Source: Acidimicrobiales bacterium (GTDB lineage: Bacteria; Actinomycetota; Acidimicrobiia; Acidimicrobiales; Aldehydirespiratoraceae). From it: 64,000 bases of DNA. The stretch is from assembly GCA_029246685.1 (NCBI GenBank), contig JAQWMR010000006.1, positions 18,528 through 82,527 of the forward strand, read 5' to 3'. Position numbers and translations under genes: made by a program. Below the pieces are notes generated by a model, which was not told where the DNA came from, searched no databases, and saw only the letters and a list, made by a program, of their open reading frames with translations. This document shows, one piece after another, positions 49,310 to 59,942 of the stretch (the stretch's first letter is position 1; every line of letters begins with the position of its first letter).

Positions 49310-50659
49310 GTGCAGCGCTTCGATCTGATCATCATCGGTGCGGGTTCCGGCAACTCGATCATCGGCCCCGAACACGACGACATGGACATTGCGATCGTCG
49401 AGCGAGGCTTGTTCGGCGGAACGTGTCTCAACGTCGGGTGCATCCCGTCGAAGATGTTCGTCTATGCGGCGGAGATCGCCGAGCTCGCGCGACGCGGCCC
49501 CGATCTGGGGGTCAACACCCGGTTCGACGGCGCTGACTGGCCGGCCATTCGTGACCGTGTCTTCGACCGCATCGACCCGATGGCGGAGGGAGGCGCCGAC
49601 TACCGCCGCGGCCTCGACAACGTCACCGTGTTCGCCCACGACGCCCGCTTCGTCGGCCCGAAGGAGCTGCAGGTCGGTGACGACACCATCACCGCCGACA
49701 CGATCGTTCTCGCCGCCGGTGCCCGGGCGTTCGTGCCGCCGATTCCCGGCATCGACACGGCCGGAGCGCACACGTCGGACACCATCATGCGAGTCGACAC
49801 ACTTCCGGAGCGCCTCATCGTCATGGGCGGCGGCTACATCGCAGCCGAACTGGGCAGCGTCTTCGGCTCGCTCGGCAGTGACGTCACCTACCTCATGCGC
49901 AGCGACACCATGTTGCGGGCCCAGGACCACGACATCAGCTCCCGGATCACGAGGATCTATGGCGACCGCTTCACGACCCACACCGATGTCTTCATCGAGC
50001 AAGTTCGCCGTGACGGCGACGAACTGGTCGTCGACCTCCGCGGGGTGGGTGAGGTGCGCGGCGACGAACTCCTCGTTGCTTCCGGTCGGATTCCCAATGG
50101 CGACCAATTGGGAGTCGCCGAGACCGGCGTCGCGATGGACGACGCCGGCTACGTCATCACCGATGAGTTCGGCCGCACCAACGTCGACGGCATCTGGGCC
50201 CTCGGCGACATCGGTAATCCGGTCCAGCTGAAGCACGTCGCCAACCATGAAGCGCGAGTCGTCGCCCACAACCTCACCAACCCCGGCGCCCTGCAAGCCA
50301 TGAACCACGACCTGATCCCCACGGCGGTGTTCAGCCATCCGCAGATCGGAAGCGTCGGTCTCACGGAAACGCAGTGCCAGGAGCAGGGCCTCGACTATAC
50401 CGCCCATGTGCAGAAGTACGGCTCTGCCGCGTACGGCTGGGCGATGGAGGACACCGAGAGCATCTGCAAGCTGATCATGGACAACGGCGCCCGGAAGCTG
50501 CTCGGGGCTCACATCATGGGTCCGCAGGCTCCGACGCTCATCCAGCAGCTGATTCAAGGCATGAATTTCGGTCAGACGGTGGATGAGATGGCGACGGGCC
50601 AGTACTACATCCACCCTGCGCTGCCAGAGGTCATCGAGCAGGCACTGCTCGAGTTGTGA
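49310..50659 (+). CDS. mtr: Mycothione reductase
   Basis: 449 aa flavoprotein disulfide reductase. It reduces mycothiol disulfide with NADPH. The FAD motif IIGAGSGN is at 8-15, the redox pair Cys39/Cys44 in GGTCLNVGCIPSKM, the NAD(P) motif MGGGYIAAELGSVFGSLG, and the His-Glu of the partner subunit in YIHPALPEVIEQALLEL. The GSGN at the dinucleotide motif is typical of Mtr and separates it from lipoamide dehydrogenases. It implies mycothiol, a marker of Actinobacteria. The start is GTG 49310. Confidence 0.93.
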   Translation: MQRFDLIIIGAGSGNSIIGPEHDDMDIAIVERGLFGGTCLNVGCIPSKMFVYAAEIAELARRGPDLGVNTRFDGADWPAIRDRVFDRIDPMAEGGADYRRGLDNVTVFAHDARFVGPKELQVGDDTITADTIVLAAGARAFVPPIPGIDTAGAHTSDTIMRVDTLPERLIVMGGGYIAAELGSVFGSLGSDVTYLMRSDTMLRAQDHDISSRITRIYGDRFTTHTDVFIEQVRRDGDELVVDLRGVGEVRGDELLVASGRIPNGDQLGVAETGVAMDDAGYVITDEFGRTNVDGIWALGDIGNPVQLKHVANHEARVVAHNLTNPGALQAMNHDLIPTAVFSHPQIGSVGLTETQCQEQGLDYTAHVQKYGSAAYGWAMEDTESICKLIMDNGARKLLGAHIMGPQAPTLIQQLIQGMNFGQTVDEMATGQYYIHPALPEVIEQALLEL

Positions 50660-50772
50660 CAGCGCAGGCACTGCTCGGGCGGTGAACGGCCCTCACAAAT
50701 TGCTCACATTCGTGGCTTAGCGTCACCCTGCGTGAGTGATTGACGGGCGTTCGTCGCTCGAAGGGGAACACG

Positions 50773-52329
50773 ATGACCGACACGGCACTGCAGTTCGTGG
50801 ACGCGGAACTGACCCCGCCCGGGCCGATAGAGACGACGCGACGCGAAGCGCTTCGACTCGATGACTGGTTCAAGGTGGGCGCCGCCGCGACGGGTGTCGC
50901 GGTGCTCGCCAGCGCGTGTGACGCAATTGGCGACAGCGGAAACCCGGACATGTTGCTCATGAAGCGGGCGACCTACGGAGTCACCCAGGACGTGATCGAC
51001 CGAGTCGCCGCGATCGGAGCGGCGGCGTGGATTGCCGAACAGCTGGACTGGACCAACCTCGACACCACCGCGATCGAGGCAAAGGTCGCGAACCTTCCCG
51101 CGATCGCCATGACTGCTGCCCAACTCGAGGCCGCCTACCCGAACAACACGACGGGCGAGATCGCCGGCCAGCTCGCGGTTGCCACGTCGATGCGCCAGCT
51201 CGAGAGTCCCGCTCAGCTCTATGAGCGGATGGTGGAGTTCTGGTCCGACCATTTCAACGTTCCGGCCACAGACAACATCCTCCGCTATCTCAAGGCGCCC
51301 GAGGACCGCGAAGCGATCCGTCCCAACGCACTCGGGAAGTTCAAGGATCTGCTCGTGGCGTCGGCTCAGAGCCCGGCGATGCTCTACTACCTCGACAACG
51401 CCTTCAGCAGCGCAGGATCCATCAACGAGAACTACGCCCGCGAGCTTCTCGAACTCCATACGGTCGGCGTCTTCGGGGGCTACGACGAGGTCGACATCGT
51501 CGCCGTCGCGAATCTCCTGACCGGTTGGTCAATCGATCCGGCCACCGGTCTCTTCGAGTTCCGAGGAGCGCAGCACGACACGAGCTTCCAGTCCATTCTC
51601 GGCTGGGACCGGCCTGGCGACACGAACTATCTCGATCACGGTGTCCAGTTTCTCCAGCACCTCGCCACCCATCCCTCCACGGCTGACTTCATCTGCACGA
51701 AGTTGATTCGCCGCTTCGTCACCGACCAGCCGGACCCGGCGATGGTGGCGGACCTCGCCGCGGTGTATCTCGCCAACGACACGGACATCCGGCCGGTCCT
51801 GACAGCGTTGTTCAGCCACGCGACGTTCCTCGCGTCTTCCGGTTCGAAGCTCCGACGCCCCATGGAGTACCTGGTGGGAGTCAATCGCCAGATCGGCGCG
51901 TCCTTCTCCACCATCACGAGCGCAGGAGCGATCGGTCCGCTCGCTGGTTCCGCTGTTCAGCTCGGCCAGTTGCCATTCCAATGGCCGGCCCCCAATGGGT
52001 ACCCGGACGTTGCCGGCGCATGGCTGAATGCCGGCGGCCTGTTGGGCCGCTGGAACCTGGCCGCTGATCTCACGAACGACTACTTCCCGGTTCTCAACGT
52101 TGATCTCACGCCCCTTCGGGCCGGGATCGGTTCCAGACCGGTGGGCGAACAGCTCGACATCGTAGCGGACCGGCTGCTCCACGAACCCCTCACCGACGAG
52201 GGACGCTACGTACTCTGCTTTCACCTCGGTGTCGGTGTGAACGACGTCAAGAACAGCACCTGGCTCTACTTCGCCAGCTACCCGATCGTTGCTCTGCTGC
52301 TCGCCACAGCCGACAACCAGTACACGTGA
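50773..52329 (+). CDS. DUF1800 family protein
   Basis: 518 aa. A twin-Arg segment (TTRREALRLDDWFKVGAAAT) and VAVLASAC near residue 50 suggest export by Tat and a possible lipobox. The DUF1800 core is seen in LLMKRATYGVTQDVIDRV, MVEFWSDHFNV, NENYARELLELHTVG, and VANLLTGWSID. The function of DUF1800 is unknown; it nearly always precedes a DUF1501 gene, as here (11 bp apart), so the products are thought to work together at the cell surface. AAGGGG precedes ATG 50773. Confidence 0.88.
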   Translation: MTDTALQFVDAELTPPGPIETTRREALRLDDWFKVGAAATGVAVLASACDAIGDSGNPDMLLMKRATYGVTQDVIDRVAAIGAAAWIAEQLDWTNLDTTAIEAKVANLPAIAMTAAQLEAAYPNNTTGEIAGQLAVATSMRQLESPAQLYERMVEFWSDHFNVPATDNILRYLKAPEDREAIRPNALGKFKDLLVASAQSPAMLYYLDNAFSSAGSINENYARELLELHTVGVFGGYDEVDIVAVANLLTGWSIDPATGLFEFRGAQHDTSFQSILGWDRPGDTNYLDHGVQFLQHLATHPSTADFICTKLIRRFVTDQPDPAMVADLAAVYLANDTDIRPVLTALFSHATFLASSGSKLRRPMEYLVGVNRQIGASFSTITSAGAIGPLAGSAVQLGQLPFQWPAPNGYPDVAGAWLNAGGLLGRWNLAADLTNDYFPVLNVDLTPLRAGIGSRPVGEQLDIVADRLLHEPLTDEGRYVLCFHLGVGVNDVKNSTWLYFASYPIVALLLATADNQYT

Positions 52330-52340
52330 GGACGGACACC

Positions 52341-53588
52341 ATGACGACACAGACCGACACCACCTCACCCAGCCGCCGACAGGTCCTACGCGGCCTCGCT
52401 GTCTCCACCGGCGCTGGCGCTGCGCTTGGAGCCGGGGCCGGGCCGGCATCGACGATCATTCCCGGGCTGGCGACGCCCGCCAGCGCCGCCGCACCCCCCG
52501 GCCGAGTCGTCGTGGTCTTTCTCCGTGGCGGCATCGACGGGCTGTCGGCCGTCGTCCCCTACACCGAACCGGCGTACTACACAGCCCGACCGGGCATCTC
52601 GATTCCCGCGGGAAGCGTGACCGATCTGGACGGCCAGTTCGGCCTCCACCCGGCGATGGCTCCGCTCCACGGCCTCTACACCCAGGGACGCCTGGCGGTC
52701 ATCAACTCGGTCGGCAACCCGGCCATGAGCCGAAGCCACTTCGAGGCGCAGGCGTACTGGGAACAGGGCGCAGCCGGGAACTCCCCGATGGGATTCGGTT
52801 GGATCGCACGACACCTTCTGTCCTCCACCGGAATCCCCGACGCCCAGTTCCGAGCGATCGGTCTGGGCGCCAACACCGTCCGCTCGCTCGTCGGCTATCA
52901 GGAGGCGCTCGTCATGGCATCGGTCGACCAGTTCTCATTGGGCGCCAACGATTGGCTGGCCTCCACGCTGCAGACGCCGCTCACGATGCTCTACAGCGGC
53001 CAGGCGCCGGTCGAGGCGACGGGCACGACCACCGTCCAAGCACTCGACGATCTCGCCGCGCTCATCTCGGGCGGTGGTGGCCCGCCCGTCTACAACAACT
53101 CGACGCAGGCATTCAACGACGCCCGGACGTTGCTCGGCGCCGGCCTCGGCACGGAGATCATCACGATCAACGTGGGCGGTTGGGACACCCACGACAACAT
53201 GGGCGACGAGACCGCCGGCGAGATGTACGACCTCCTCGACGGGCTTGCGACGAACCTCACGATGTTCCAGGCGGGCCTAGATGCTGACGGCCACTCCGAC
53301 GTGACCACGATTCTCATGAGCGAGTTCGGACGACGCGTCCACGAGAACGGGTCAGGCGGCTGTGACCACGGCTTCGGCAACGTCGTGGTGGCGATGGGAG
53401 CCGGCATCGCCGGCAATCAGGTCCTCGGCTCGTGGCCGGGCCTCACGAGTCTCGTGAACGGCGATCTCGATGTGACCACCGACTTCCGCGACGTTCTCGC
53501 CGAGATCGTCGCCGACCGGCTGGGCAACACCGACTTCGCGTCCGTGTTCCCGGGTCACACGGTGACGCCGGTCGGGCTCACGCTCTAG
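52341..53588 (+). CDS. DUF1501 family protein, Tat-exported
   Basis: 415 aa. The N-terminus SPSRRQVLRGLAVSTGAGAA is a Tat signal with cleavage after ATPASAAA. The alkaline-phosphatase/sulfatase-like core includes VVFLRGGIDGLSAVVPY, GLHPAMAPLHGLYTQGRLAV, VGGWDTHDNMG, and ILMSEFGRRVHENGSGGCDH, where His and Asp residues may bind metal. It forms an operon with the DUF1800 gene. Its stop lies 9 bp from that of the convergent acyl-CoA ligase. Confidence 0.88.
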   Translation: MTTQTDTTSPSRRQVLRGLAVSTGAGAALGAGAGPASTIIPGLATPASAAAPPGRVVVVFLRGGIDGLSAVVPYTEPAYYTARPGISIPAGSVTDLDGQFGLHPAMAPLHGLYTQGRLAVINSVGNPAMSRSHFEAQAYWEQGAAGNSPMGFGWIARHLLSSTGIPDAQFRAIGLGANTVRSLVGYQEALVMASVDQFSLGANDWLASTLQTPLTMLYSGQAPVEATGTTTVQALDDLAALISGGGGPPVYNNSTQAFNDARTLLGAGLGTEIITINVGGWDTHDNMGDETAGEMYDLLDGLATNLTMFQAGLDADGHSDVTTILMSEFGRRVHENGSGGCDHGFGNVVVAMGAGIAGNQVLGSWPGLTSLVNGDLDVTTDFRDVLAEIVADRLGNTDFASVFPGHTVTPVGLTL

Positions 53589-53597
53589 GACGCTGCT

Positions 53598-55247
53598 CTA
53601 GATCTCGGCAAGCTTCTCGGCTTCGGCCTTCGCCCACTGATAGTCGGACTTCCCGTTCGGGCTCCGCACGAAGGCCGCCGTTCGCAGGATTCGCTTGGGG
53701 GCTTTGTAGGCCGCGATCTGCGTGCGGGCGTGAGCGATGATCTCCTCGTCGCCCACCTCGACGGCATCGTCGATCGCCACGACGGCGTTGACGGACTGTC
53801 CCCAGCGATCGTCCGGAAGCCCGACAACGTTGCAGTCGAGAACGGCTGGGTGAGTCTTGACCGCCTCCTCGACTTCCTCCGGATAGATCTTCTCGCCGCC
53901 GGAGTTGATGCAGACCGAACCCCGCCCGAGGAGGGTGATCGTGCCGTCTTCCTCCACCGTGGCGTAGTCGCCGGGAATCGACCATCGGACGCCGTCGATG
54001 GTCGGGAAGGTCTCCTCCGTCTTCTCGGGATCCTTGTAGTAGCCGAGGGGGTTGGCGCCCTTGTTCGCGAGCCGCCCGATCTCGCCGGAACCGGGCTCGA
54101 CCATGCGTCCGTCGTCGGTGATGACCTGGGTGGTCGGTCCGAGCATGAAGCGCCCGGTCGATGCGACGGACTCGTTCTTGCGGGTGAGCTGCATTGCCTG
54201 GCCCACGGACTCCGACGACCCGAGACTGTCCATCAACGTCATCGGCTTGTGCTCGAGGAACGCCTGCTTCGACTCCTGGGACCACATCACGCCCGAGGAC
54301 ATGATCTGAAACACACTCGACAGGTCGTGGGGGCGTCGGGCGGCTTCGGCCCGGTCGAGGGCCTCCAGCATCGGTCGGGCGAACGCGTCGCCGACGATCG
54401 TCAGCATCGTGAGCCTGTGGAGCGCGACCGTGGACCACAGCTCGTCGGCATCGAAGGACCGACCGGCGAGCGTCGCGACCAGGCCGCCCTGGGTCAACGT
54501 GTGGAGCGCATTGATCCCTGACGTGCCGTGCATCAGCGGCGCGGCCGCCAGTAGTTTGGTGGTCCGGTTGCGGCTGTTGAGCTCGACCGCGCCCTCGACT
54601 GCCTCGGCAGCAGTCTCCGGGATACCCCGGCCTAGCACCGAGTAGTGCGCCTGCATGTTGGCGATCATCTGGTCGTGCGGCCACATCACCGCTTTCGGAT
54701 TGCCCGTCGTGCCGCCTGTGTAGAGGAACCACAGATCACCACCCGAGCGAGCGATGGGATCAGCCGGCTCGTGATCGGCGATGAGGTCTTCGTAGTGGAC
54801 GGCCCCGTCCATGAGTTCGCCGCCGCCCACCTGGACGTAGAGGGAGACCAGTGGGCAGCGCTCGCGGACTTCGGCCACTCGACCGCTCAGCGTCTCGTCG
54901 AAGAACAGGACTTTCGCATCGGCGTTCTCGAGCAGGTAGGCCAACTCGTCCGCCAGGTAGCGATAGTTGACATTGCACGGCACGGCGCGCTGCTTGAAGG
55001 CCGCGAACTGCGCTTCCTCGTACTCGAAGCCGTTGAACAGGAAGAGAGCGACCTTGTCGTCAGCGCCGACCCCCGCCGCGTGGAGCGCGCCGGCAAGCCG
55101 AGCGGACCTGCCCTCGAACGTCGCCCAAGCGTGCGACTCAGTGCCGTGTGCCGCAGCCGGCTTGTCGGGCACCGCGGCGGCGACGCCTTCCCAGATCGTG
55201 GCGAAGTTGATCGCGTCGGCGCTGACGTCGGTTCCGGTCGGGGCCAT
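53598..55247 (-). CDS. Acyl-CoA synthetase, FadD19-like
   Basis: 549 aa ANL enzyme. The P-loop-like YTGGTTGNPKAVMW, the APLMHGTSGINAL region, MDSLGSSESVGQAM, VRWSIPGDYATVEEDGTI (A8 Asp) and LGRGSVCINSGGEKIYPEEV are closest, from memory, to FadD19, the steroid side-chain CoA ligase. The terminal Lys is in SPNGKSDYQWAKAEAE. It activates a carboxylic acid by adenylation; a sterol-type or long branched acid is inferred. The longer open frame upstream is antisense to glpD. It diverges from glpD with 24 bp between. Confidence 0.9.
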   Translation of the reverse strand: MAPTGTDVSADAINFATIWEGVAAAVPDKPAAAHGTESHAWATFEGRSARLAGALHAAGVGADDKVALFLFNGFEYEEAQFAAFKQRAVPCNVNYRYLADELAYLLENADAKVLFFDETLSGRVAEVRERCPLVSLYVQVGGGELMDGAVHYEDLIADHEPADPIARSGGDLWFLYTGGTTGNPKAVMWPHDQMIANMQAHYSVLGRGIPETAAEAVEGAVELNSRNRTTKLLAAAPLMHGTSGINALHTLTQGGLVATLAGRSFDADELWSTVALHRLTMLTIVGDAFARPMLEALDRAEAARRPHDLSSVFQIMSSGVMWSQESKQAFLEHKPMTLMDSLGSSESVGQAMQLTRKNESVASTGRFMLGPTTQVITDDGRMVEPGSGEIGRLANKGANPLGYYKDPEKTEETFPTIDGVRWSIPGDYATVEEDGTITLLGRGSVCINSGGEKIYPEEVEEAVKTHPAVLDCNVVGLPDDRWGQSVNAVVAIDDAVEVGDEEIIAHARTQIAAYKAPKRILRTAAFVRSPNGKSDYQWAKAEAEKLAEI

Positions 55248-55271
55248 GAGGGGGCAGCGTAGGCTGACCAC

Positions 55272-57020
55272 ATGGCGACGCCCTCGTCCGGCCGGGTTCC
55301 CGGCTCCCTCGGTCCGAACCAACGTGGTCGCGACCTGGACCGCCTGGCAGAAGAACACTTCGATGTCCTCGTGATCGGCGGCGGCATCACCGGCGTTGGC
55401 TGCGCGCTCGACGCTGCCACCCGAGGTCTGTCCGTCGCCCTCGTCGAGCAGCGCGACATCGCAAGCGGCACATCGAGCCGCTCGTCGAAGCTCCTGCACG
55501 GCGGTTTGCGCTACCTCGAGCAACGGGACTTCGCCCTCGTCCGCGAAGCCCTCCACGAACGAGGCCTCCTCACCCGCAAGGTGTGTCCTCATCTCGTGCG
55601 GCCCGTGACGTTCCTCATCCCGCTCACGAGCCGGATCTGGCAGCGCCTCTACTACGGCGCCGGCGTTCTCCTCTATGACCTGCTGGCGTGGACGGGAAAG
55701 AACCCGCTCCCCCGTCACCGGCATCTCTCTCGACGCCGGGCGCTCGAGCTCGTGCCCGGCCTGAAGCGATCGTCGCTCATCGGGGGCATCGTCTACAGCG
55801 ACGCGCAGATCGACGACGCCCGCCACACGCTCGCGGTCGCGCGCACCGCCGCCCGTCATGGAGCCGCGGTCGCCGTGAGCACCCAGGTCACCGACCTCCT
55901 GATCGAGGACGTCGACGGCACACGAACCGTTGTCGGCGCGGAGCTCCAGGATCTCGAGAACGATCGTCAGATCACCTGCCGAGCCACCAAGGTGGTCAAC
56001 GCCACCGGCGTGTGGATCGACGACATCCAGGACATGGCCGGCCCGGCAGGGCTCACTGTCCGGGCTGCGAAAGGCGTTCACATCGTCGTGCCCCGGGAGT
56101 GCATCGAGAGCGACAGCGGCGTCGTCCTCCGCACGTCTCGCAGCGTGCTGTTCATCATCCCGTGGGGCGCCCACTGGTTGATCGGCACGACCGACACCGA
56201 CTGGCCTCACGATCGGGCGCACCCGGCCGCCTCGCAGGCCGACATCGACTACATCCTCGAAGAGGCCAACGCCGCGCTCGATCGTCCGCTCACCGAAGAC
56301 GACATCGTCGGCGTCTACGCCGGCCTCCGACCGCTCGTCAGCGGCGAAGTCGACGACGACACCACGAAGCTCAGCCGCGAGCATGCGGTCGCCCAGCCGG
56401 TCCCCGGTCTCGTCTCGATCGCCGGCGGGAAATACACCACGTACCGGGTGATGGCGGTCGACACCATCGATGTCGTCGCCGAGGGCATCGATCGCAACAT
56501 CCCAGCGTCCTGCACCGAGGACGTCACCGTCATCGGCAGCGATCATTGGACCAGCTGGCAGTCGCGCATACCGAAGCTGGCGGCGGAACACGACCTTCCC
56601 GAGGAACTCGTGGAGCGCCTGCTGTGGCGCCACGGTTCCCACATCGGCGACGTCTTCGACCTGTTCGACGAGCGCGCCGATCTTCGAGCGGTGGTCGGGG
56701 ACCTCTACGTGGCAGCGGAGATCGTGCACGCCTGCCGACACGAGGGTGCGCTCCACCTCGAGGACGTGCTCGCCCGCCGTCTCCGGATCTCGATCGAGAG
56801 CGAGGAGCGAGGGCTCGCGGTGTCCGAAGCCGCCGCCGGGCTCATGGCCGCCGAACTCGGGTGGGACGAGGAGAAGGTCGCCGAGGAGGTCGCGACGTGG
56901 CATCGACGAGTGCGGGCGGAGCGGGCCGCCAACGATGCTCCGGACGACATCGCAGCCGACGCGCTTCGCCGCCGAGCGGTCGACGCTCGTGGTCTCGTGG
57001 ACGTCGAACCCAGCGAATAG
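55272..57020 (+). CDS. glpD: Glycerol-3-phosphate dehydrogenase, FAD-dependent
   Basis: 582 aa. The FAD motif [20 protein letters not shown] lies near residue 33, followed by [47 protein letters not shown] and the [11 protein letters not shown] motif, all characteristic of GlpD/GlpA. The C-terminal ~120 residues are the helical DAO_C domain. It oxidises glycerol-3-phosphate at the membrane and feeds electrons to quinones. No glpK or glpF is nearby. Confidence 0.94.
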   Translation: MATPSSGRVPGSLGPNQRGRDLDRLAEEHFDVLVIGGGITGVGCALDAATRGLSVALVEQRDIASGTSSRSSKLLHGGLRYLEQRDFALVREALHERGLLTRKVCPHLVRPVTFLIPLTSRIWQRLYYGAGVLLYDLLAWTGKNPLPRHRHLSRRRALELVPGLKRSSLIGGIVYSDAQIDDARHTLAVARTAARHGAAVAVSTQVTDLLIEDVDGTRTVVGAELQDLENDRQITCRATKVVNATGVWIDDIQDMAGPAGLTVRAAKGVHIVVPRECIESDSGVVLRTSRSVLFIIPWGAHWLIGTTDTDWPHDRAHPAASQADIDYILEEANAALDRPLTEDDIVGVYAGLRPLVSGEVDDDTTKLSREHAVAQPVPGLVSIAGGKYTTYRVMAVDTIDVVAEGIDRNIPASCTEDVTVIGSDHWTSWQSRIPKLAAEHDLPEELVERLLWRHGSHIGDVFDLFDERADLRAVVGDLYVAAEIVHACRHEGALHLEDVLARRLRISIESEERGLAVSEAAAGLMAAELGWDEEKVAEEVATWHRRVRAERAANDAPDDIAADALRRRAVDARGLVDVEPSE

Positions 57021-57058
57021 CACCGGCCACCGCGCGCCGGCGCCGTACACTTCGCACG

Positions 57059-58162
57059 ATGGCCAGCACGTTCGGCACCCTGTTTCGCGTCACCACCTTT
57101 GGGGAATCCCATGGAGGCGGCGTCGGCGTGGTCGTGGACGGCTGCCCGCCGCGGCTCCCCTTGACCGTCGAGGAGCTACAGTTCGATCTCGATCGCCGAC
57201 GGCCGGGGCAAAGCCGGCTCGTCACGCAGCGCGATGAGGCGGACCACGCCGAGATTCTGTCCGGCGTGTTCGAGGGATACACCACCGGCACTCCACTCGC
57301 CGTGCTCGTTCGCAACAAGGACCACAACAGCGGCGCCTACGACCACCTGAAAGACGTCTACCGCCCGTCGCATGCGGACTACACGTACGACGCCAAATAC
57401 GGATTCCGTGACTGGGCTGGTGGCGGCCGGGCGAGCGCTCGGGAGACCATCGGGCGCGTCGCCGCTGCGGCGATCGCCCGCAAGCTCCTGCGGGAGGTCG
57501 CTGGCATCGAGGTGCTGGCGTGGGTCGCAAGCGTCGGCGACATCCACGCGGCCGTCGACAGTGCCGCGGTCACTCTCGACGACGTAGAGGGTGACCCCAC
57601 GCGCTGCCCCGACCCCGAGGCCGCAGCGCGGATGACCGAGGCGATCAAACAGGCGCGCCGTGACGGCGACTCGCTGGGCGGCGTGGTGGGCTGTCTTGCC
57701 CGCAACGTCCCGGCCGGACTCGGCGAACCGGTCTTCGACAAGCTCGATGCAGAGTTGGCCGGCGGACTCATGTCTCTTCCCGCCGCCAAGGGCGTCGAGA
57801 TCGGCAGCGGTTTCGCGGGCACCCGGATGAGCGGGCTCACCCACAACGACGCATTCGAGCCAGGCGACAGCGGACCCGTCGCCTCCACCAACCACTCGGG
57901 CGGGATCCAAGGCGGGATCTCGAACGGCGCCGACATCACTTGCCGAGTGGCCTTCAAGCCCACTGGCACCATCGCCAGCGAGCAGAAGACGGTCACCCGC
58001 GACGGCGACGCCACCACGCTTGCCGCGAAGGGCCGCCACGATCCGTGCGTGCTTCCCCGCGCAGTGCCGATGGTCGAGGCGATGGTTCTCCTTTCGGTCG
58101 CCGACCACTGGCTGCGCCAACAGGCGATCGACGTCCTGCCCCCGTTCGACGTTCGTCCCTGA
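57059..58162 (+). CDS. aroC: Chorismate synthase
   Basis: 367 aa. It makes chorismate from EPSP, using reduced FMN. All three family signatures are present: [14 protein letters not shown] near residue 16, the [20 protein letters not shown] helix, and [20 protein letters not shown]. The sequence [20 protein letters not shown] is typical of the longer bacterial form. Other aro genes are absent from this window, which is unusual since aroK and aroB often follow aroC in Actinobacteria. Confidence 0.96.
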   Translation: MASTFGTLFRVTTFGESHGGGVGVVVDGCPPRLPLTVEELQFDLDRRRPGQSRLVTQRDEADHAEILSGVFEGYTTGTPLAVLVRNKDHNSGAYDHLKDVYRPSHADYTYDAKYGFRDWAGGGRASARETIGRVAAAAIARKLLREVAGIEVLAWVASVGDIHAAVDSAAVTLDDVEGDPTRCPDPEAAARMTEAIKQARRDGDSLGGVVGCLARNVPAGLGEPVFDKLDAELAGGLMSLPAAKGVEIGSGFAGTRMSGLTHNDAFEPGDSGPVASTNHSGGIQGGISNGADITCRVAFKPTGTIASEQKTVTRDGDATTLAAKGRHDPCVLPRAVPMVEAMVLLSVADHWLRQQAIDVLPPFDVRP

Positions 58163-58183
58163 GCTGGGCCACACTCGGCCCAC

Positions 58184-59047
58184 ATGGAGTTCCAACTCTT
58201 CCTACCTCAGATGCGGATGACGCTCGCCACGATGGCCGAGCGCGTCCAGACCGCTGTCGATGCCGGCTTCGACGGTGTCGCCCTCATGGACCATCTGGCG
58301 CCGCCGATGGCGGAGGCCCAACCGATGTGGGACGCGATGGTGGCGGCGTCGTGGCTCGGGGCCAAGACCACTGGCACCGTGGGCCACCTAGTGCTGTGCG
58401 ACGCCTTTCGCCACCCGGCGGTGCTCGCCCGCCAAGCCGTGTCCCTCGATCACGCCACAGACGGTCGATTCGAGCTCGGCATCGGGTGGGGTTCGGTCCC
58501 GACCGAGTTTCCGACCTTCGGCGTCGGCAGCACCGAACCGAGAGCCCGAGTCGACCGGCTGACCGAGACGTTCGAGGTGCTGCAGGCGCTGTGGTCCGGC
58601 GACATCGTCTCGTATGAGGGCGAGCACCACACGCTCGTCGACGCGCAGCAAGCACCCGGACCCGAGCACCACATCCCGATCGTAATCGGGGGTGCTGGGC
58701 CCCGCACCCTCGACCTCGTCGCCCGCTTCGCCGACTGGTGGAACTTGCCGATCCACAAACTCGACCAGTTCGACGAGCTCCGCGAGAAAGCAGGCAACGC
58801 CAGGCCGTCGTTGCAGGAACGGGTCACCTTCGTTCCCGAGGGCGGCGACCGCGACGAGATCATCGGCACCGCGCTGCGCCGCTTCAGCGACACTGGCCAC
58901 GCCAAGGGCAACGCTGAAGAGCTGATCGAGCACTTCGCCGCTCGCCAGGCCGCCGGCATCGAGCGCACCTACGTCTGGACGAGCGACTTCGCGAACCCCG
59001 ACACCCTTCAGGAGTTCGGCGAAACCGTCATCGCCACCCTGCGGTAG
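58184..59047 (+). CDS. LLM-class (F420-type) oxidoreductase
   Basis: 287 aa. MEFQLFLPQMRMTLATMAER, GFDGVALMDHLAPP, HPAVLARQAVSLDHATDGRF, ELGIGWGSVPTEFPTFG and IPIVIGGAGPRTLDLVARFA match F420-dependent luciferase-like reductases of the IGR family. The substrate is unknown. It follows aroC by 21 bp and may be cotranscribed. Its stop is 11 bp from that of the convergent M15 lipoprotein. Confidence 0.88.
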   Translation: MEFQLFLPQMRMTLATMAERVQTAVDAGFDGVALMDHLAPPMAEAQPMWDAMVAASWLGAKTTGTVGHLVLCDAFRHPAVLARQAVSLDHATDGRFELGIGWGSVPTEFPTFGVGSTEPRARVDRLTETFEVLQALWSGDIVSYEGEHHTLVDAQQAPGPEHHIPIVIGGAGPRTLDLVARFADWWNLPIHKLDQFDELREKAGNARPSLQERVTFVPEGGDRDEIIGTALRRFSDTGHAKGNAEELIEHFAARQAAGIERTYVWTSDFANPDTLQEFGETVIATLR

Positions 59048-59058
59048 CGACGGCGACG

Positions 59059-59811
59059 TCAGCGGCCGTTGTGGGAGAAGTGTTGGTAGTCCTTGGATGA
59101 GGCCCAATCGCCGCCCCATTGCCAACCGATGTCAGCGAAGGCCTGGGTGACGACGTCGCCGGCTCGGATGATGCCGACCGCGTCGACCTCGCGGTCTGCG
59201 TAGGCCGCCCCCTGCGGCGGGTCGACCTGGCTACCGCGGACCCACGGGTTCACCAGCGGGTTGATGTCGACGGCGCCGCCATAGCTGTGTTCGCTCCACA
59301 CGCCGGGGCGACCGTCGATCTCGCGGCAGTTGAACGCCGACGTGTTGTTCGCTGCCATCGACGCGTTGTCGTCTGCATCGAACGCTGCGACTGGAGTCAT
59401 CTCGTGGATGCGGAACTCCGCGGCGAACAACTGCGCGAAGACGACGATGAGGTCCTCGACGTGATCCGAGTGGACGATCAGCATCCCCGACTGGACTTCG
59501 CCGGCGTCGTTCCAATGCAAAATCGCGACTCGGCGAAGGTCCCCCGCCGGCACGGGACACCTCGCGCTCCAGGACCCGCCCAACTCGTCCTCGGTGACCG
59601 GTCGAGTGGCGGCGTCGAAGGTCGGCATCCAGGGCTCCGTCGTGGTTGTCGGCGCTGAGGCAATCGGCGCCGAGGTGGTCGTCGTCGTGGTCGAGACGCT
59701 GGTCGTGGGCACCGCAGTGATGGTCACCTCTGGCGCGGCCTGCCCGGCATCGTCGCTACACGCCCCCAGGACGGCCAGCGCAGCGACAACCAGCACCGAA
59801 CGAGTCCTCAC
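59059..59811 (-). CDS. M15-family (D-Ala-D-Ala carboxypeptidase/endolysin-like) lipoprotein
   Basis: 250 aa. The signal VRTRSVLVVAALAVLGACSD has lipobox LGAC. A Thr-rich linker (runs of T, near residues 35-60) leads to a domain with TPVAAFDADDNASMAANNTS, HSYGGAVDINPLVNPWV (the HxxGxAxD zinc motif of VanY/M15 peptidases) and a final WGGDWASSKDYQHFSHNGR (His ligand). It probably trims peptidoglycan stem peptides outside the membrane. The GTG at 59811 is preferred because it gives a compact signal peptide. Confidence 0.87.
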   Translation of the reverse strand: MRTRSVLVVAALAVLGACSDDAGQAAPEVTITAVPTTSVSTTTTTTSAPIASAPTTTTEPWMPTFDAATRPVTEDELGGSWSARCPVPAGDLRRVAILHWNDAGEVQSGMLIVHSDHVEDLIVVFAQLFAAEFRIHEMTPVAAFDADDNASMAANNTSAFNCREIDGRPGVWSEHSYGGAVDINPLVNPWVRGSQVDPPQGAAYADREVDAVGIIRAGDVVTQAFADIGWQWGGDWASSKDYQHFSHNGR

Positions 59812-59942
59812 GTCCCCGAGTCTGGCACCAGGAGCGGCGAGAATCGTGCCGGGTGTGTCAACGCGCCCGGCCTCTCGGGCGTCTGCAAAGGCGAGGAGGT
59901 GCCATGCGCGCTGATCCACGTCCGATCCCCCCACCACTACTC

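Noticed and set aside
53598..57050. Continuous minus-strand frame of about 1,150 codons
   Set aside because: Only the part up to 55247 is the acyl-CoA ligase; the upstream part is antisense of glpD with atypical, unstructured composition, and a good ATG begins the ligase.
55688..58162. 824-codon plus-strand frame through glpD and aroC
   Set aside because: Its first half is Arg/Pro-rich out-of-frame reading of glpD; only the aroC part from 57059 is a recognisable protein.
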